From Flavobacteriaceae bacterium (GTDB lineage: Bacteria; Bacteroidota; Bacteroidia; Flavobacteriales; Flavobacteriaceae): a stretch of DNA of 64,000 nucleotides. Location of the stretch: positions 212,292 through 276,291 of the forward strand of contig PBHD01000001.1 in assembly GCA_002719315.1 (NCBI GenBank), written 5' to 3'. The notes beneath the pieces were generated by a model that was not told the origin of the DNA, did no database searches, and saw only the letters and a program-made list of their open reading frames with translations. Of this stretch, positions 54,094 to 61,621 are shown piece after piece (position 1 is the first letter of the stretch; the number at the start of each line of letters is the position of its first letter). The translations under genes were made by a program, and so were the position numbers.

Positions 54094-55220
54094 AACCTAT
54101 TGCCCAATTTACTAATCATTTTTGATTTCCATAAAGAAAATGTACCCTCTAAAATTTGTTTTCGTGATTCATTTAACAACCAATTATAAAAACCTAAGTT
54201 ATGAATTGAAGCTATTTGTTTCCCTAAAATCTCATTTATAGAAAATAAATGCCTTAAATAAGCTTTCGAATATTCATGGTCAACAAAAGTATAATTTTTA
54301 TTATCTATGACTGAAAAATCATTTTCCCATTTTTTGTTTTTAATATTTATTGTTCCTTCTGAAGTAAAAAGCATTCCATTTCGAGCATTTCTAGTAGGCA
54401 TAACACAATCAAACATGTCTACACCTAAAGATATATTTTCAAGAATATTAATAGGGGTTCCAACTCCCATTAAATAACGAGGCTTATTTTCAGGCAGAAT
54501 AGAACAAACGGTTTCTACCATTTCATACATTTCCTCATCAGGCTCACCTACAGATAACCCTCCAATTGCATTTCCTTTACAATTTTTTTCTGAAATAAAA
54601 TTTGCTGATATTTTCCTTAACTCTTTATTTGTTGATCCTTGAACTATAGGAAAAAGAGTTTGTAACCACTCGTATTTATATGACAATTTTTTATGATGAA
54701 TTAAACACCTTTTCAACCATCTATGAGTTCTTTCCATAGAATCTTTATTATAGTTGTAATTTTTAGAATATGGTGGACATTCATCAAATGCCATTATTAT
54801 GTCTGCTCCTATTGACCTTTGAATTTCTATTACATTTTCTGGTGTAAAAAAATGATAAGATCCGTCAATATGTGATTTGAATTTCACTCCACTCTCTTTA
54901 ATTTTTCTGTTACTAGACAAAGAATATACTTGATATCCGCCTGAATCAGTCAAAATAGGTTTATTCCAATTCATAAAACTGGATAGTCCCCCAGCATTTT
55001 CAATTATTTTTATACCAGGTCTTAAATACAAATGATATGTATTAGCTAAAATAATGTCTGGTTTTATATCATTCTTTAGTTCTCTTTGATGAATACCCTT
55101 TACATTTGCTGATGTTCCAACTGGCATAAAAACTGGAGTTTTAATTATTCCGTTTGATGTTTTAATTAAACCAGCTCTTGCAGAAGATAATTTGTCTTTT
55201 GATACTAAGTCAAATTCCAT
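54090..55220 (-). CDS. tgt: queuine tRNA-ribosyltransferase, without the zinc-site cysteines
   Basis: Exchanges G34 for preQ1 in tRNAs with GUN anticodons. The 376-residue barrel has PVFMPVGTSANVKG, LANTYHLYLRPG, LTDSGGYQVYSL with a catalytic aspartate, MAFDECPPYS, GNAIGGLSVGEP and the nucleophile region VDMFDCVMPTRNARNG. The zinc pattern CxCxxC is replaced by N309-Y-T311-F-V-D314, while the distant histidine in SIHNL remains; the gene product is therefore probably zinc-free. Start at ATG 55220 is supported by a -7 box five nt upstream. It leads the run with the LPS permease. Confidence 0.92.
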   Translation of the reverse strand: MEFDLVSKDKLSSARAGLIKTSNGIIKTPVFMPVGTSANVKGIHQRELKNDIKPDIILANTYHLYLRPGIKIIENAGGLSSFMNWNKPILTDSGGYQVYSLSSNRKIKESGVKFKSHIDGSYHFFTPENVIEIQRSIGADIIMAFDECPPYSKNYNYNKDSMERTHRWLKRCLIHHKKLSYKYEWLQTLFPIVQGSTNKELRKISANFISEKNCKGNAIGGLSVGEPDEEMYEMVETVCSILPENKPRYLMGVGTPINILENISLGVDMFDCVMPTRNARNGMLFTSEGTINIKNKKWENDFSVIDNKNYTFVDHEYSKAYLRHLFSINEILGKQIASIHNLGFYNWLLNESRKQILEGTFSLWKSKMISKLGNRL

Positions 55221-55225
55221 TAAAA

Positions 55226-55233
55226 CAAATATA
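55226..55233 (-). promoter_or_regulatory. -7 element TATATTTG, five nt before the tgt ATG
   Basis: Exact minus-strand consensus. By the ffs ruler transcription would begin one nt before the ATG. The remaining ~120 nt up to the transketolase gene show no other recognisable site. Confidence 0.5.
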
Positions 55234-55353
55234 CTTATTGAAAAAAATAAAATGAAATTGTTGATAATTAATATGATTATTGTAATAAACTTTATAATCT
55301 ATCTTTTGAGATTGATTTTGTATGAATTAAATTAGCTCCCAAGATTCCAATAC

Positions 55354-56199
55354 ATGTCAAATATCAAAAAACTTCAAGACATAGTTATTCAAGTAAGAAG
55401 AGATATTTTAAGAATGGTCCATAAAGTTAATTCGGGTCACCCAGGTGGTTCTCTTGGCTGTGCTGAATTTTTTGTTGCATTATTTTATGATATAATGGAA
55501 ATTAAAATGCCCTTTGATATGAATGGAATAAATCAAGATGTTTTTTTTCTTTCTAATGGTCATATATCCCCTGTTTTTTATAGTGTTTTATCTAGAAAAG
55601 GATTTTTTCCTATTAAAGAATTGGAAACTTTTAGATTAATTAATTCAAGACTTCAAGGTCATCCTACAACACATGAGGGACTTCCTGGAATTAGAGTAGC
55701 ATCTGGATCTTTAGGTCAAGGATTATCTGTTTCGATTGGCGCTTCTATATCCAAAAAATTAAATAAAGATTCTAAAACAGTATACGTTTTACTCGGAGAT
55801 GGTGAACTGCAAGAAGGACAAAATTGGGAAGCTATCATGTTTGCAGCTGCAAATAATGTTGATAATTTAATTGCTACTGTAGATGTTAATGGAAAACAAA
55901 TTGATGGAACAACTGATGAGGTTTTAAACTTAGGAAATCTCAAAATGAAATTTACATCATTTGGATGGGAAGTAATACTTTTAAATAAAGGTAATAATAT
56001 TTCTGAGGTGATAAAATCTCTAAATGAAGCTAAATCAAAATTAGGTAATGGTAAGCCTATTGTTATATTGATGAAAACAGAAATGGGAAATGGAGTTGAT
56101 TTTATGATGAACACCCATGCCTGGCACGGTATTGCCCCTAATGATCAACAATTAAAAATTGGACTTAAACAAAACCCTGAAACTATAGGTGATTATTAA
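55354..56199 (+). CDS. transketolase, N-terminal half (TPP pyrophosphate domain)
   Basis: First half of a split transketolase of the kind seen in many Bacteroidota. The 281-residue chain has HPGGSLGCAEFFVAL, FLSNGHISPVFYSVL, GSLGQGLSVSIGASI and the metal-binding GDGELQEGQNWEAIMFAA...N-G motif (VDVNGKQIDG). It supplies the pyrophosphate side of thiamine diphosphate and works with the C-terminal half, which starts 5 nt after its stop. It transfers two-carbon ketol groups in the pentose phosphate pathway, complementing the transaldolase at 24.2 kb. Confidence 0.93.
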   Translation: MSNIKKLQDIVIQVRRDILRMVHKVNSGHPGGSLGCAEFFVALFYDIMEIKMPFDMNGINQDVFFLSNGHISPVFYSVLSRKGFFPIKELETFRLINSRLQGHPTTHEGLPGIRVASGSLGQGLSVSIGASISKKLNKDSKTVYVLLGDGELQEGQNWEAIMFAAANNVDNLIATVDVNGKQIDGTTDEVLNLGNLKMKFTSFGWEVILLNKGNNISEVIKSLNEAKSKLGNGKPIVILMKTEMGNGVDFMMNTHAWHGIAPNDQQLKIGLKQNPETIGDY

Positions 56200-56204
56200 A
56201 AATC

Positions 56205-57161
56205 ATGAAGAAAATTATAAACTTTGGAGATAAAGATACGCGATCAGGGTTCGGGGAGGGCTTAACGGAGCTTGGAAGAATAAACCCTAATATTGTTGCA
56301 TTATGTGCTGATTTAACTGGATCTTTAAAAATGCAAAATTTCAAAGAAGAAAACCCCGAAAGATTTTATCAAGTTGGTGTAGCTGAAGCAAATATGATGG
56401 GTATTGCTGCTGGATTAACTATTGGAGGTAAAATACCATTTACAGGAACCTTTGCTAATTTTTCTACAGGAAGAGTTTATGATCAAATTAGACAATCTAT
56501 TGCATACTCCTCTAAAAATGTTAAAATATGCGCTTCTCATGCTGGACTTACTCTTGGAGAAGATGGAGCTACTCATCAAATTTTAGAAGATATAGGATTA
56601 ATGAAAATGCTTCCTGGCATGACAGTTATAAATCCTTGTGATTTTAATCAAACAAAATTATCAACTATTGCTATATCTAAACACAAAGGGCCTGTATACC
56701 TTAGATTCGGAAGACCTAAAGTTCCAAACTTTACTGACGATAAATCAAACTTTGAAATTGGAAAAGGAATTTTATTAAATGAAGGCTCTGATGTGACATT
56801 AATTGCTACAGGGCATTTAGTTTGGGAAGCAATTCAAGCTGCTGAAGAAATTAAAGAACAAAACATTAATGTAGAGGTTATTAATATTCATACAATTAAA
56901 CCTTTAGACGATAAAATAATAATTGACTCTGTAAAAAAAACAGGATGTTTGGTTACGGCTGAAGAACATAATTATATTGGAGGTCTTGGAGAAAGTATAT
57001 CAGGTATGTTATCTAAAAAACACCCAACCCCTCAAGAATTTGTTGCAGTTAATGATTCTTTTGGAGAGTCAGGAACTCCTAGTCAATTAATGGAGAAATA
57101 TGGATTAAATAAAAAAACAATAATTCAAAAAATAAAAAAGGTAATTAATAGAAAAATATAA
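56205..57161 (+). CDS. transketolase, C-terminal half (pyrimidine-binding domain)
   Basis: Second half of the split transketolase, 318 residues. Landmarks are DTRSGFGEGLTELGR, VALCADLTGSLKM, YQVGVAEANMMGIAAGL with the conserved glutamate that activates the TPP pyrimidine, AGLTLGEDGATHQ, and GPVYLRFGRPKVPNF, then the C-terminal transketolase domain (INVEVINIHTIKPLDD). It is translated 5 nt after the first half, so the two are made together, and is followed after 4 nt by a small outer-membrane protein gene. Confidence 0.93.
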   Translation: MKKIINFGDKDTRSGFGEGLTELGRINPNIVALCADLTGSLKMQNFKEENPERFYQVGVAEANMMGIAAGLTIGGKIPFTGTFANFSTGRVYDQIRQSIAYSSKNVKICASHAGLTLGEDGATHQILEDIGLMKMLPGMTVINPCDFNQTKLSTIAISKHKGPVYLRFGRPKVPNFTDDKSNFEIGKGILLNEGSDVTLIATGHLVWEAIQAAEEIKEQNINVEVINIHTIKPLDDKIIIDSVKKTGCLVTAEEHNYIGGLGESISGMLSKKHPTPQEFVAVNDSFGESGTPSQLMEKYGLNKKTIIQKIKKVINRKI

Positions 57162-57165
57162 GTTA

Positions 57166-57729
57166 TTGAAAAAGTTTTATTTTATTTTAATTTTTTTATT
57201 TAGCATAGAATTAATAAATTCTCAATTTGATTATGGTGTTAATGGAGGGATATCAATGAGTTCAAAGGATGCGATTAAAATCGATAATTTTGAAAACAAC
57301 ATTAGAGGGTTTTACGCTGGTATTTATGGAGAAGTCAATTTCTTAGTTTTGTATGTTCGGCCAGAAATAAATATTATTAGGTCTTCCTCTAAAATTAATT
57401 CAAAGGAATATATAGAATCAAATATAGAAATACCCGTATCTCTTGGCTATAAACTTTTTCCTTTATTTAGCATTTATGGAGGTCCCACATTTATATCTAA
57501 CTTAAATAGGAATTATAATGATTTAAATTTAAGTGAAGTAAACGATAAAAAAAATACTAGTTTTCATTTAGGAACAAGATTTTCTTTCGGTCCTTTATCA
57601 ATAAATTTAACATATAATCAAGGAAGAAATAACACTCGGTTATCTTCAAATGATTTAAACATAGAAACTGGCAAAATAGATAAATCTAATAGATTTTTAA
57701 AAATAGGACTCTCCTATTCTCTAGATTAA
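57166..57729 (+). CDS. small outer-membrane beta-barrel protein (PorT-like fold)
   Basis: Exported protein of 187 residues that starts at TTG 57166. A Sec signal (residues 1-20) leads to alternating strands typical of an eight-stranded barrel: YGVNGGISMS, GFYAGIYGEVNFLVLYVRPE, SLGYKLFPLFSIYGGPTF, FHLGTRFSFGPLSINLTY and a final KIGLSYSLD. No catalytic motif is visible and the function is unknown. It lies close behind transketolase (4 nt) but a functional link is not obvious. Its stop overlaps that of the FKBP gene by 4 nt. Confidence 0.7.
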   Translation: MKKFYFILIFLFSIELINSQFDYGVNGGISMSSKDAIKIDNFENNIRGFYAGIYGEVNFLVLYVRPEINIIRSSSKINSKEYIESNIEIPVSLGYKLFPLFSIYGGPTFISNLNRNYNDLNLSEVNDKKNTSFHLGTRFSFGPLSINLTYNQGRNNTRLSSNDLNIETGKIDKSNRFLKIGLSYSLD

Positions 57730-58490
57730 TCCTTGTCTAAATAATCTAAAATACCGTCTCCATCTGAATCATCAGGTACACCATCATTATCAATATCATA
57801 TTCATCAATAGTAAGTATCCCATCACCATCATGATCAGTCTTTTTAATTGTAAATAATGAAATTTTAAAAATCAAAGGAGAATATTCAGGAATTAAAGAT
57901 GAGCTTTGAGCAAAATATCCTAAACCTGAAGGAATGAAAATTAATCCCTGTCCATAATTTTGGTAATTTATAGTGTTATCATCATTTACAGAAAAATCGC
58001 CAGGCTTAAATTCAGAAACTCCTTCTTTAAACCCCATTACAACACTAGTTAAATCAAACCAAATTGGAATATTGCTTCTGTCAAAAATTGAACCGTCTAA
58101 CAAACTACCTTCATATGAAACATATACAGAATCAACTTTAGATGGATTTTCTCCATTTCCTTCCCTAACTGGTAAATAATATAAAGTATGATTAATTGGT
58201 CCATTATCTGATTCAATAGGTATATTTTTTTTAAAAACTTTATTAATTAAAGGGGTCTTGTTAATATTATCATCAAATATTGAGTCTATAATTATGTCTA
58301 AATTTTCAAAATCATCTAATTTTTCAAAATCTTCATAATTATAAAAATGAGTTTCTAAAAAATTTTTTAAATCTGTATCATCAGCTAAAGCTTGATCTGC
58401 CACATCTCTAATTTTAACAGAATCATCATCTTTCTTGCAAGATTTACTGATTAGAATTATTAATAAACTGTAAAAAATAATTTTTTTCAA
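57726..58490 (-). CDS. FKBP-type peptidyl-prolyl isomerase lipoprotein with a calcium-binding-like tail
   Basis: Lipoprotein of 254 residues with lipobox ISKSC near residue 18. The middle region holds an FKBP domain: VYVSYEGSLLDGSIFDRSN, FDLTSVVMGFKEGVSEF, GLIFIPSGLGY and LIFKISLFTI; the tryptophan at the bottom of the pocket is a phenylalanine here. The last ~38 residues are rich in D-x-D-x-D-G units (DHDGDGILTIDEYD, DNDGVPDDSDGDGILDYLD), a thrombospondin type 3-like calcium-binding tail. The protein is expected in the periplasm or at the outer membrane. It resembles gliding-associated PPIases such as GldI in part, but GldI lacks this tail, so I leave the symbol empty. Confidence 0.83.
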   Translation of the reverse strand: MKKIIFYSLLIILISKSCKKDDDSVKIRDVADQALADDTDLKNFLETHFYNYEDFEKLDDFENLDIIIDSIFDDNINKTPLINKVFKKNIPIESDNGPINHTLYYLPVREGNGENPSKVDSVYVSYEGSLLDGSIFDRSNIPIWFDLTSVVMGFKEGVSEFKPGDFSVNDDNTINYQNYGQGLIFIPSGLGYFAQSSSLIPEYSPLIFKISLFTIKKTDHDGDGILTIDEYDIDNDGVPDDSDGDGILDYLDKD

Positions 58491-58527
58491 AAAAAGATTT
58501 TTTTGTTAAGCAAGATACAATTTACTT

Positions 58528-58535
58528 TATTTTTG
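58528..58535 (+). promoter_or_regulatory. -7 element TATTTTTG before the S4-domain gene
   Basis: Exact consensus in the 69-nt divergent gap, 24 nt before the ATG at 58560. The nearest upstream TTG is 22 nt away, a little long for -33. Confidence 0.4.
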
Positions 58536-58559
58536 TTTAAAATAAATTAGTTCTTTTTT

Positions 58560-58919
58560 ATGAGAATAGACCAATTTTTATGGAATATTAGATATTTCAA
58601 ATCAAGAAGTCAATCAACTAATGCTTGTAAAAAAGGGAAAATTAAACTAAATAACAAAATCATAAAGCCTTCCAAAGAAATTGGAATTGGAGAAATAATT
58701 GAAATAAGAAAAAAACAAAATAATTTTAAGATAAAAATATCAGATATTCCAAAAAAAAGAGTTGGCCCAAAAATCAGCAATCTATATTTTGAGGATTTAA
58801 CTGATTATTCTATCTTAAAGAAAAATCAAATGATTAATATTTCAAAAAAAATTGAAAGAAATGAAAAAGGAAGGCCAACAAAAAAACAAAGAAGAGAGAT
58901 CGACAATTTTTTAAATTAA
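58560..58919 (+). CDS. S4-domain RNA-binding protein (Hsp15-like)
   Basis: Small basic protein of 119 residues. An S4 fold is clear in MRIDQFLWNIRYFKSRSQ and NACKKGKIKLNNKIIKPSKE, followed by a basic C-terminal tail with GRPTKKQRREIDNFL. Hsp15-type proteins bind the 50S subunit with a nascent chain still attached and help rescue. It is two nt from the phosphoribosyltransferase gene, so the two are one unit. Confidence 0.85.
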   Translation: MRIDQFLWNIRYFKSRSQSTNACKKGKIKLNNKIIKPSKEIGIGEIIEIRKKQNNFKIKISDIPKKRVGPKISNLYFEDLTDYSILKKNQMINISKKIERNEKGRPTKKQRREIDNFLN

Positions 58920-58921
58920 AA

Positions 58922-59428
58922 ATGAATTCTAAAAAAACTAAAATAAAAGATATAGCTAACATAGAAATGTATTTAAAGAGAATAGCTTATCAGATTTACG
59001 AGGATAATCACGAAGAAGATAATTCTCTTATTATAGTTGGTGTTGAAAAAAACGGAAAAATACTAGCTGATAAAATATTTGAAATATTAAAAAATATTTC
59101 AAGTTTTGATTTAACATTAATGTCAATTCAAATAAATAAAAAAAACCCAACAAATAATATTTCATCTTCTATTGATGAAAATAAATGCTTAAATAAAAAT
59201 ATTATAATTGTTGATGATGTTCTTAATACAGGAAAAACACTAATTTATGCCGTTGATTTTTTCTTGAAAATTCCTGTTAAAAAAATACAAACTGCTGTTA
59301 TAATCAACAGAAATCATAAAAAATTTCCAATTAAAGCTGATTTTAAAGGAATTTCACTATCAACTTCAATCAAAGAACATATTGATGTAGTCCTTGATGG
59401 ATCAAAAAAAGGTATATATTTAAGTTAA
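58922..59428 (+). CDS. phosphoribosyltransferase-fold protein (PyrR-like)
   Basis: Rossmann-like PRTase of 168 residues. The PRPP-binding loop is IIIVDDVLNTGKTLIYAVDF near residues 99-118, and an N-terminal GVEKNGKILADKIFE resembles the loop of PyrR/UPRTase types. Whether it makes UMP, regulates pyrimidine genes or acts on another base cannot be told. The protein is lysine- and isoleucine-rich like its neighbours. It overlaps the converging aroK stop by 9 nt. Confidence 0.8.
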   Translation: MNSKKTKIKDIANIEMYLKRIAYQIYEDNHEEDNSLIIVGVEKNGKILADKIFEILKNISSFDLTLMSIQINKKNPTNNISSSIDENKCLNKNIIIVDDVLNTGKTLIYAVDFFLKIPVKKIQTAVIINRNHKKFPIKADFKGISLSTSIKEHIDVVLDGSKKGIYLS

Positions 59429-59950
59429 TTTTTCTTTTATTTCAGAAATAACTTCACTAGTATTTTTATTTTCAATATCAATTATATAATCAGCTTGATT
59501 ATAAAAAACATTTCTTTCAAATAAATGTTTGGAAATAAAACTATTTAAATCTTTTTTTGAATTTATATTTGAAATTAAAGGTCTTTTTTCTTTTTCATAA
59601 AACAATCTATTTGTTAATTGATTACTTGAGGATTTCAAATAAAAAGATTTTAATTGTTTATTATTCTTAATCAATTCTATATTATTTGAATAACATGGTG
59701 TTCCTCCTCCTGTTGAAATAACATATTTAATGTTTTTATCTAATATCGATTCTAAATATTTATTTTCAATATTCCTAAAATAAATTTCTCCTCTTTCAAA
59801 AAATATATCACTAATTGATTTTTTTTCATAAGATTCAATATAACTATCTAAATCAAAAAAATCTATCATAAATTCTTTAGATAGTTTTCTTCCAATATAA
59901 GATTTCCCAACCCCCATATATCCAATAAGAATAATTGAATAATTTATCAT
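59420..59950 (-). CDS. aroK: shikimate kinase
   Basis: Phosphorylates shikimate on the way to chorismate. The 176-residue kinase has P-loop GYMGVGKS at residues 10-17, DFFDLDSYIE with the metal aspartate, RGEIYFRNIENKYL with the shikimate arginine, and STGGGTPCYSNN with the GGG substrate motif. RPLISNI is the lid. Its -7 box lies 19 nt upstream, in a divergent region with the tRNA promoter. Confidence 0.94.
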   Translation of the reverse strand: MINYSIILIGYMGVGKSYIGRKLSKEFMIDFFDLDSYIESYEKKSISDIFFERGEIYFRNIENKYLESILDKNIKYVISTGGGTPCYSNNIELIKNNKQLKSFYLKSSSNQLTNRLFYEKEKRPLISNINSKKDLNSFISKHLFERNVFYNQADYIIDIENKNTSEVISEIKEKLT

Positions 59951-59969
59951 TATAATAAAAATTATGTAG

Positions 59970-59977
59970 CAAATTTA
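59970..59977 (-). promoter_or_regulatory. -7 element TAAATTTG before aroK
   Basis: Exact minus-strand consensus, 19 nt before the aroK ATG at 59950, back to back with the tRNA promoter. Confidence 0.5.
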
Positions 59978-60012
59978 TATTAATTAGCCATTATAAATTA
60001 ATAATAGATAAT

Positions 60013-60020
60013 TATATTTG
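60013..60020 (+). promoter_or_regulatory. -7 element TATATTTG before the tRNA cluster
   Basis: Exact consensus 11 nt before the first tRNA-Lys. By the ffs ruler transcription would start near 60025, leaving a short 5' leader for RNase P to remove. Confidence 0.6.
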
Positions 60021-60031
60021 CAGGCTCAAAA

Positions 60032-60104
60032 GATTCGGTAGCTCAGTTGGTAGAGCATCTCCCTTTTAAGGAGAGGGTCCTGGGTTCGAGACCCAGCCGA
60101 ATCA
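60032..60104 (+). tRNA. tRNA-Lys(UUU), copy 1
   Basis: A 73-nt cloverleaf: acceptor GATTCGG pairs with CCGAATC, the D arm is GCTC...GAGC, the anticodon stem TCTCC/GGAGA frames loop CTTTTAA with anticodon TTT, and the T arm is CTGGG/CCCAG around TTCGAGA. The discriminator is A at 60104; CCA is not encoded. Confidence 0.96.
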
Positions 60105-60112
60105 CAAAGTAA

Positions 60113-60185
60113 GACTTGGTAGCTCAGTTGGTAGAGCATCTCCCTTTTAAGGAGAGGGTCCTGGGTTCGAGACCCAGCCAAGTCA
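60113..60185 (+). tRNA. tRNA-Lys(UUU), copy 2
   Basis: A 73-nt cloverleaf identical to copy 1 from the D arm through the T arm. The acceptor is GACTTGG/CCAAGTC, so it differs from copy 1 by two base pairs, both compensated. The anticodon is TTT, the discriminator A at 60185, and CCA is not encoded. Only eight nt separate it from copy 1. Confidence 0.96.
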
Positions 60186-60194
60186 CTTAAAATT

Positions 60195-60280
60195 GCGCAT
60201 GTGGCGGAATTGGTATACGCGCTAGGTTGAGGGCCTAGTGGGGTTTATTCCCCATGGAAGTTCGAGTCTTCTCATGCGCA
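60195..60280 (+). tRNA. tRNA-Leu(GAG)
   Basis: An 86-nt class II tRNA: acceptor GCGCATG pairs with CATGCGC, the anticodon stem CTAGG/CCTAG frames TTGAGGG with anticodon GAG (reads CUC and CUU), and the long variable arm is a GGGG-TTTATT-CCCC hairpin. CCA is not encoded. It ends the three-gene tRNA cluster. Confidence 0.95.
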
Positions 60281-60301
60281 CATTATTACTTCTATAATTC
60301 C

Positions 60302-60309
60302 TATATTTG
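60302..60309 (+). promoter_or_regulatory. -7 element TATATTTG before crtB
   Basis: Exact consensus, 19 nt before the crtB ATG at 60329 and 21 nt after the tRNA-Leu end. The pigment genes thus probably have their own promoter. Confidence 0.55.
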
Positions 60310-60328
60310 ATTGTTTAATATTTAAAAA

Positions 60329-61168
60329 ATGATAAGTCTCTTCAATAATATTAGTCAGGAATTTAGCAAACAAGTGACAATTAAATATAGCACATCATTT
60401 TCCTTAGCTACTAAAACATTAGATTCTTCAATCAGAAATCATATATATAACATTTATGGTTTTGTCCGTTTTGCAGATGAAATAGTTGACACTTTTCATG
60501 ACTTTCCTAAAAAAGAGCTTTTAGAAAATTTTGAAAAAAATTTATTGATGGCATTAGATAATAAAATTAGCTTAAATCCTATTTTAAATTCATTTCAAAT
60601 TACTGTTAATAAATTTAATATTGATTACTCTTTAATTGAAGCTTTTTTAAAAAGCATGAGGTGGGATTTAAATAAAAAAGAATATAAATCACAAAAAGAA
60701 TATAAAAAATATATATATGGATCTGCAGATGTAGTTGGTCTAATGTGTTTAAAAGTTTTTGTTAATGGAGATCAATTAAAATATGATGAGCTAATGCCAA
60801 ATGCAATGGCTCTTGGATCAGCATTTCAAAAAGTGAATTTTTTAAGAGACTTAAAAAATGATTTTGAAAATTTAAATAGATCTTATTTTCCAAATATTGA
60901 TTTTACTAACTTTTCTGAAGAATCAAAAAAAAGAATAATTAATGAAATTAAAAATGATTTTAATTTAGCATTAAAAGGAATCAAAAAGCTCCCTAATACT
61001 TCTAAATTAGGAGTTTATACTGCGTATAAATATTATTACAAATTACTCAATAAGTTAGAAAACACTCCTTCTGTTAAAATTAAATCTACAAGAATTAGAA
61101 TACCAAATTATCAAAAAATTAAACTTTTATTGTACTCTTATTTTCAACATCAATTTAAATTTATATAA
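60329..61168 (+). CDS. crtB: phytoene synthase
   Basis: Head-to-head condensation of two geranylgeranyl diphosphates to phytoene, the first committed step of carotenoid synthesis. The 279-residue protein has TKYSTSFSLATKTL, the first aspartate-rich motif in FADEIVDTFHD, SADVVGLMCLKVF and the second in NFLRDLKNDFENLNRSYFP. All substrate-binding acidic residues are present. crtI, the desaturase usually next to it, is absent; a tRNA gene lies directly upstream. crtZ follows after 9 nt. Confidence 0.94.
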   Translation: MISLFNNISQEFSKQVTIKYSTSFSLATKTLDSSIRNHIYNIYGFVRFADEIVDTFHDFPKKELLENFEKNLLMALDNKISLNPILNSFQITVNKFNIDYSLIEAFLKSMRWDLNKKEYKSQKEYKKYIYGSADVVGLMCLKVFVNGDQLKYDELMPNAMALGSAFQKVNFLRDLKNDFENLNRSYFPNIDFTNFSEESKKRIINEIKNDFNLALKGIKKLPNTSKLGVYTAYKYYYKLLNKLENTPSVKIKSTRIRIPNYQKIKLLLYSYFQHQFKFI

Positions 61169-61177
61169 TTTTATATC

Positions 61178-61621
61178 ATGATAATTCTATGGATAATAAT
61201 TTTAATTTTTTCTTTTCTTTTTATGGAACTTAATGCATGGTTTACTCATAAATATATAATGCATGGTTTTTTATGGTCCATACACAAGGATCATCATAAA
61301 AAACATGGAAAATCTTGGTTTGAAAGAAATGATTTGTTTTTCATCTACTATGCTCTCGTTAGTTTCGGGTTTGTTATTTTATGGGGAGAGTATAACTTTT
61401 GGCCTGGATTACCTATTGCTATAGGAATTTTTCTTTATGGTCTTTGTTATTTTATTGTTCATGATATTTTTATTCACCAAAGGTTTAAATTATTTAGAAA
61501 CATTGACAATAAATATGCTAGGGGAATAAGAAGAGCTCATAAAGTTCATCACAAAAATATTAATAAAAATAATGGTGAATGTTTTGGAATGTTATGGGTT
61601 CCAAAAAAATATTTTAAATAA
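61178..61621 (+). CDS. crtZ: beta-carotene hydroxylase
   Basis: Di-iron membrane hydroxylase of 147 residues that adds 3-OH groups to beta-carotene to give zeaxanthin. The histidine boxes are HKYIMHGFLWSIHKDHHKKH and, further on, HDIFIHQR and RAHKVHHK, making up the non-heme iron ligands. Hydrophobic segments sit at the start (IILWIIILIFSFLFM) and in the middle (FIYYALVSFGFVIL). Along with crtB it suggests a yellow zeaxanthin-type pigment. It abuts the converging SurA-like gene with no gap. Confidence 0.93.
   Translation: MIILWIIILIFSFLFMELNAWFTHKYIMHGFLWSIHKDHHKKHGKSWFERNDLFFIYYALVSFGFVILWGEYNFWPGLPIAIGIFLYGLCYFIVHDIFIHQRFKLFRNIDNKYARGIRRAHKVHHKNINKNNGECFGMLWVPKKYFK

Noticed and set aside
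55716-56114. A 132-codon minus-strand open frame opposite transketolase
   Set aside because: It is the antisense of conserved transketolase motifs and has no family pattern.
60100-60328. A tRNA-end attachment site for an integrated element at the tRNA cluster
   Set aside because: No duplicated tRNA 3' end, integrase or shift in base use is seen after tRNA-Leu.
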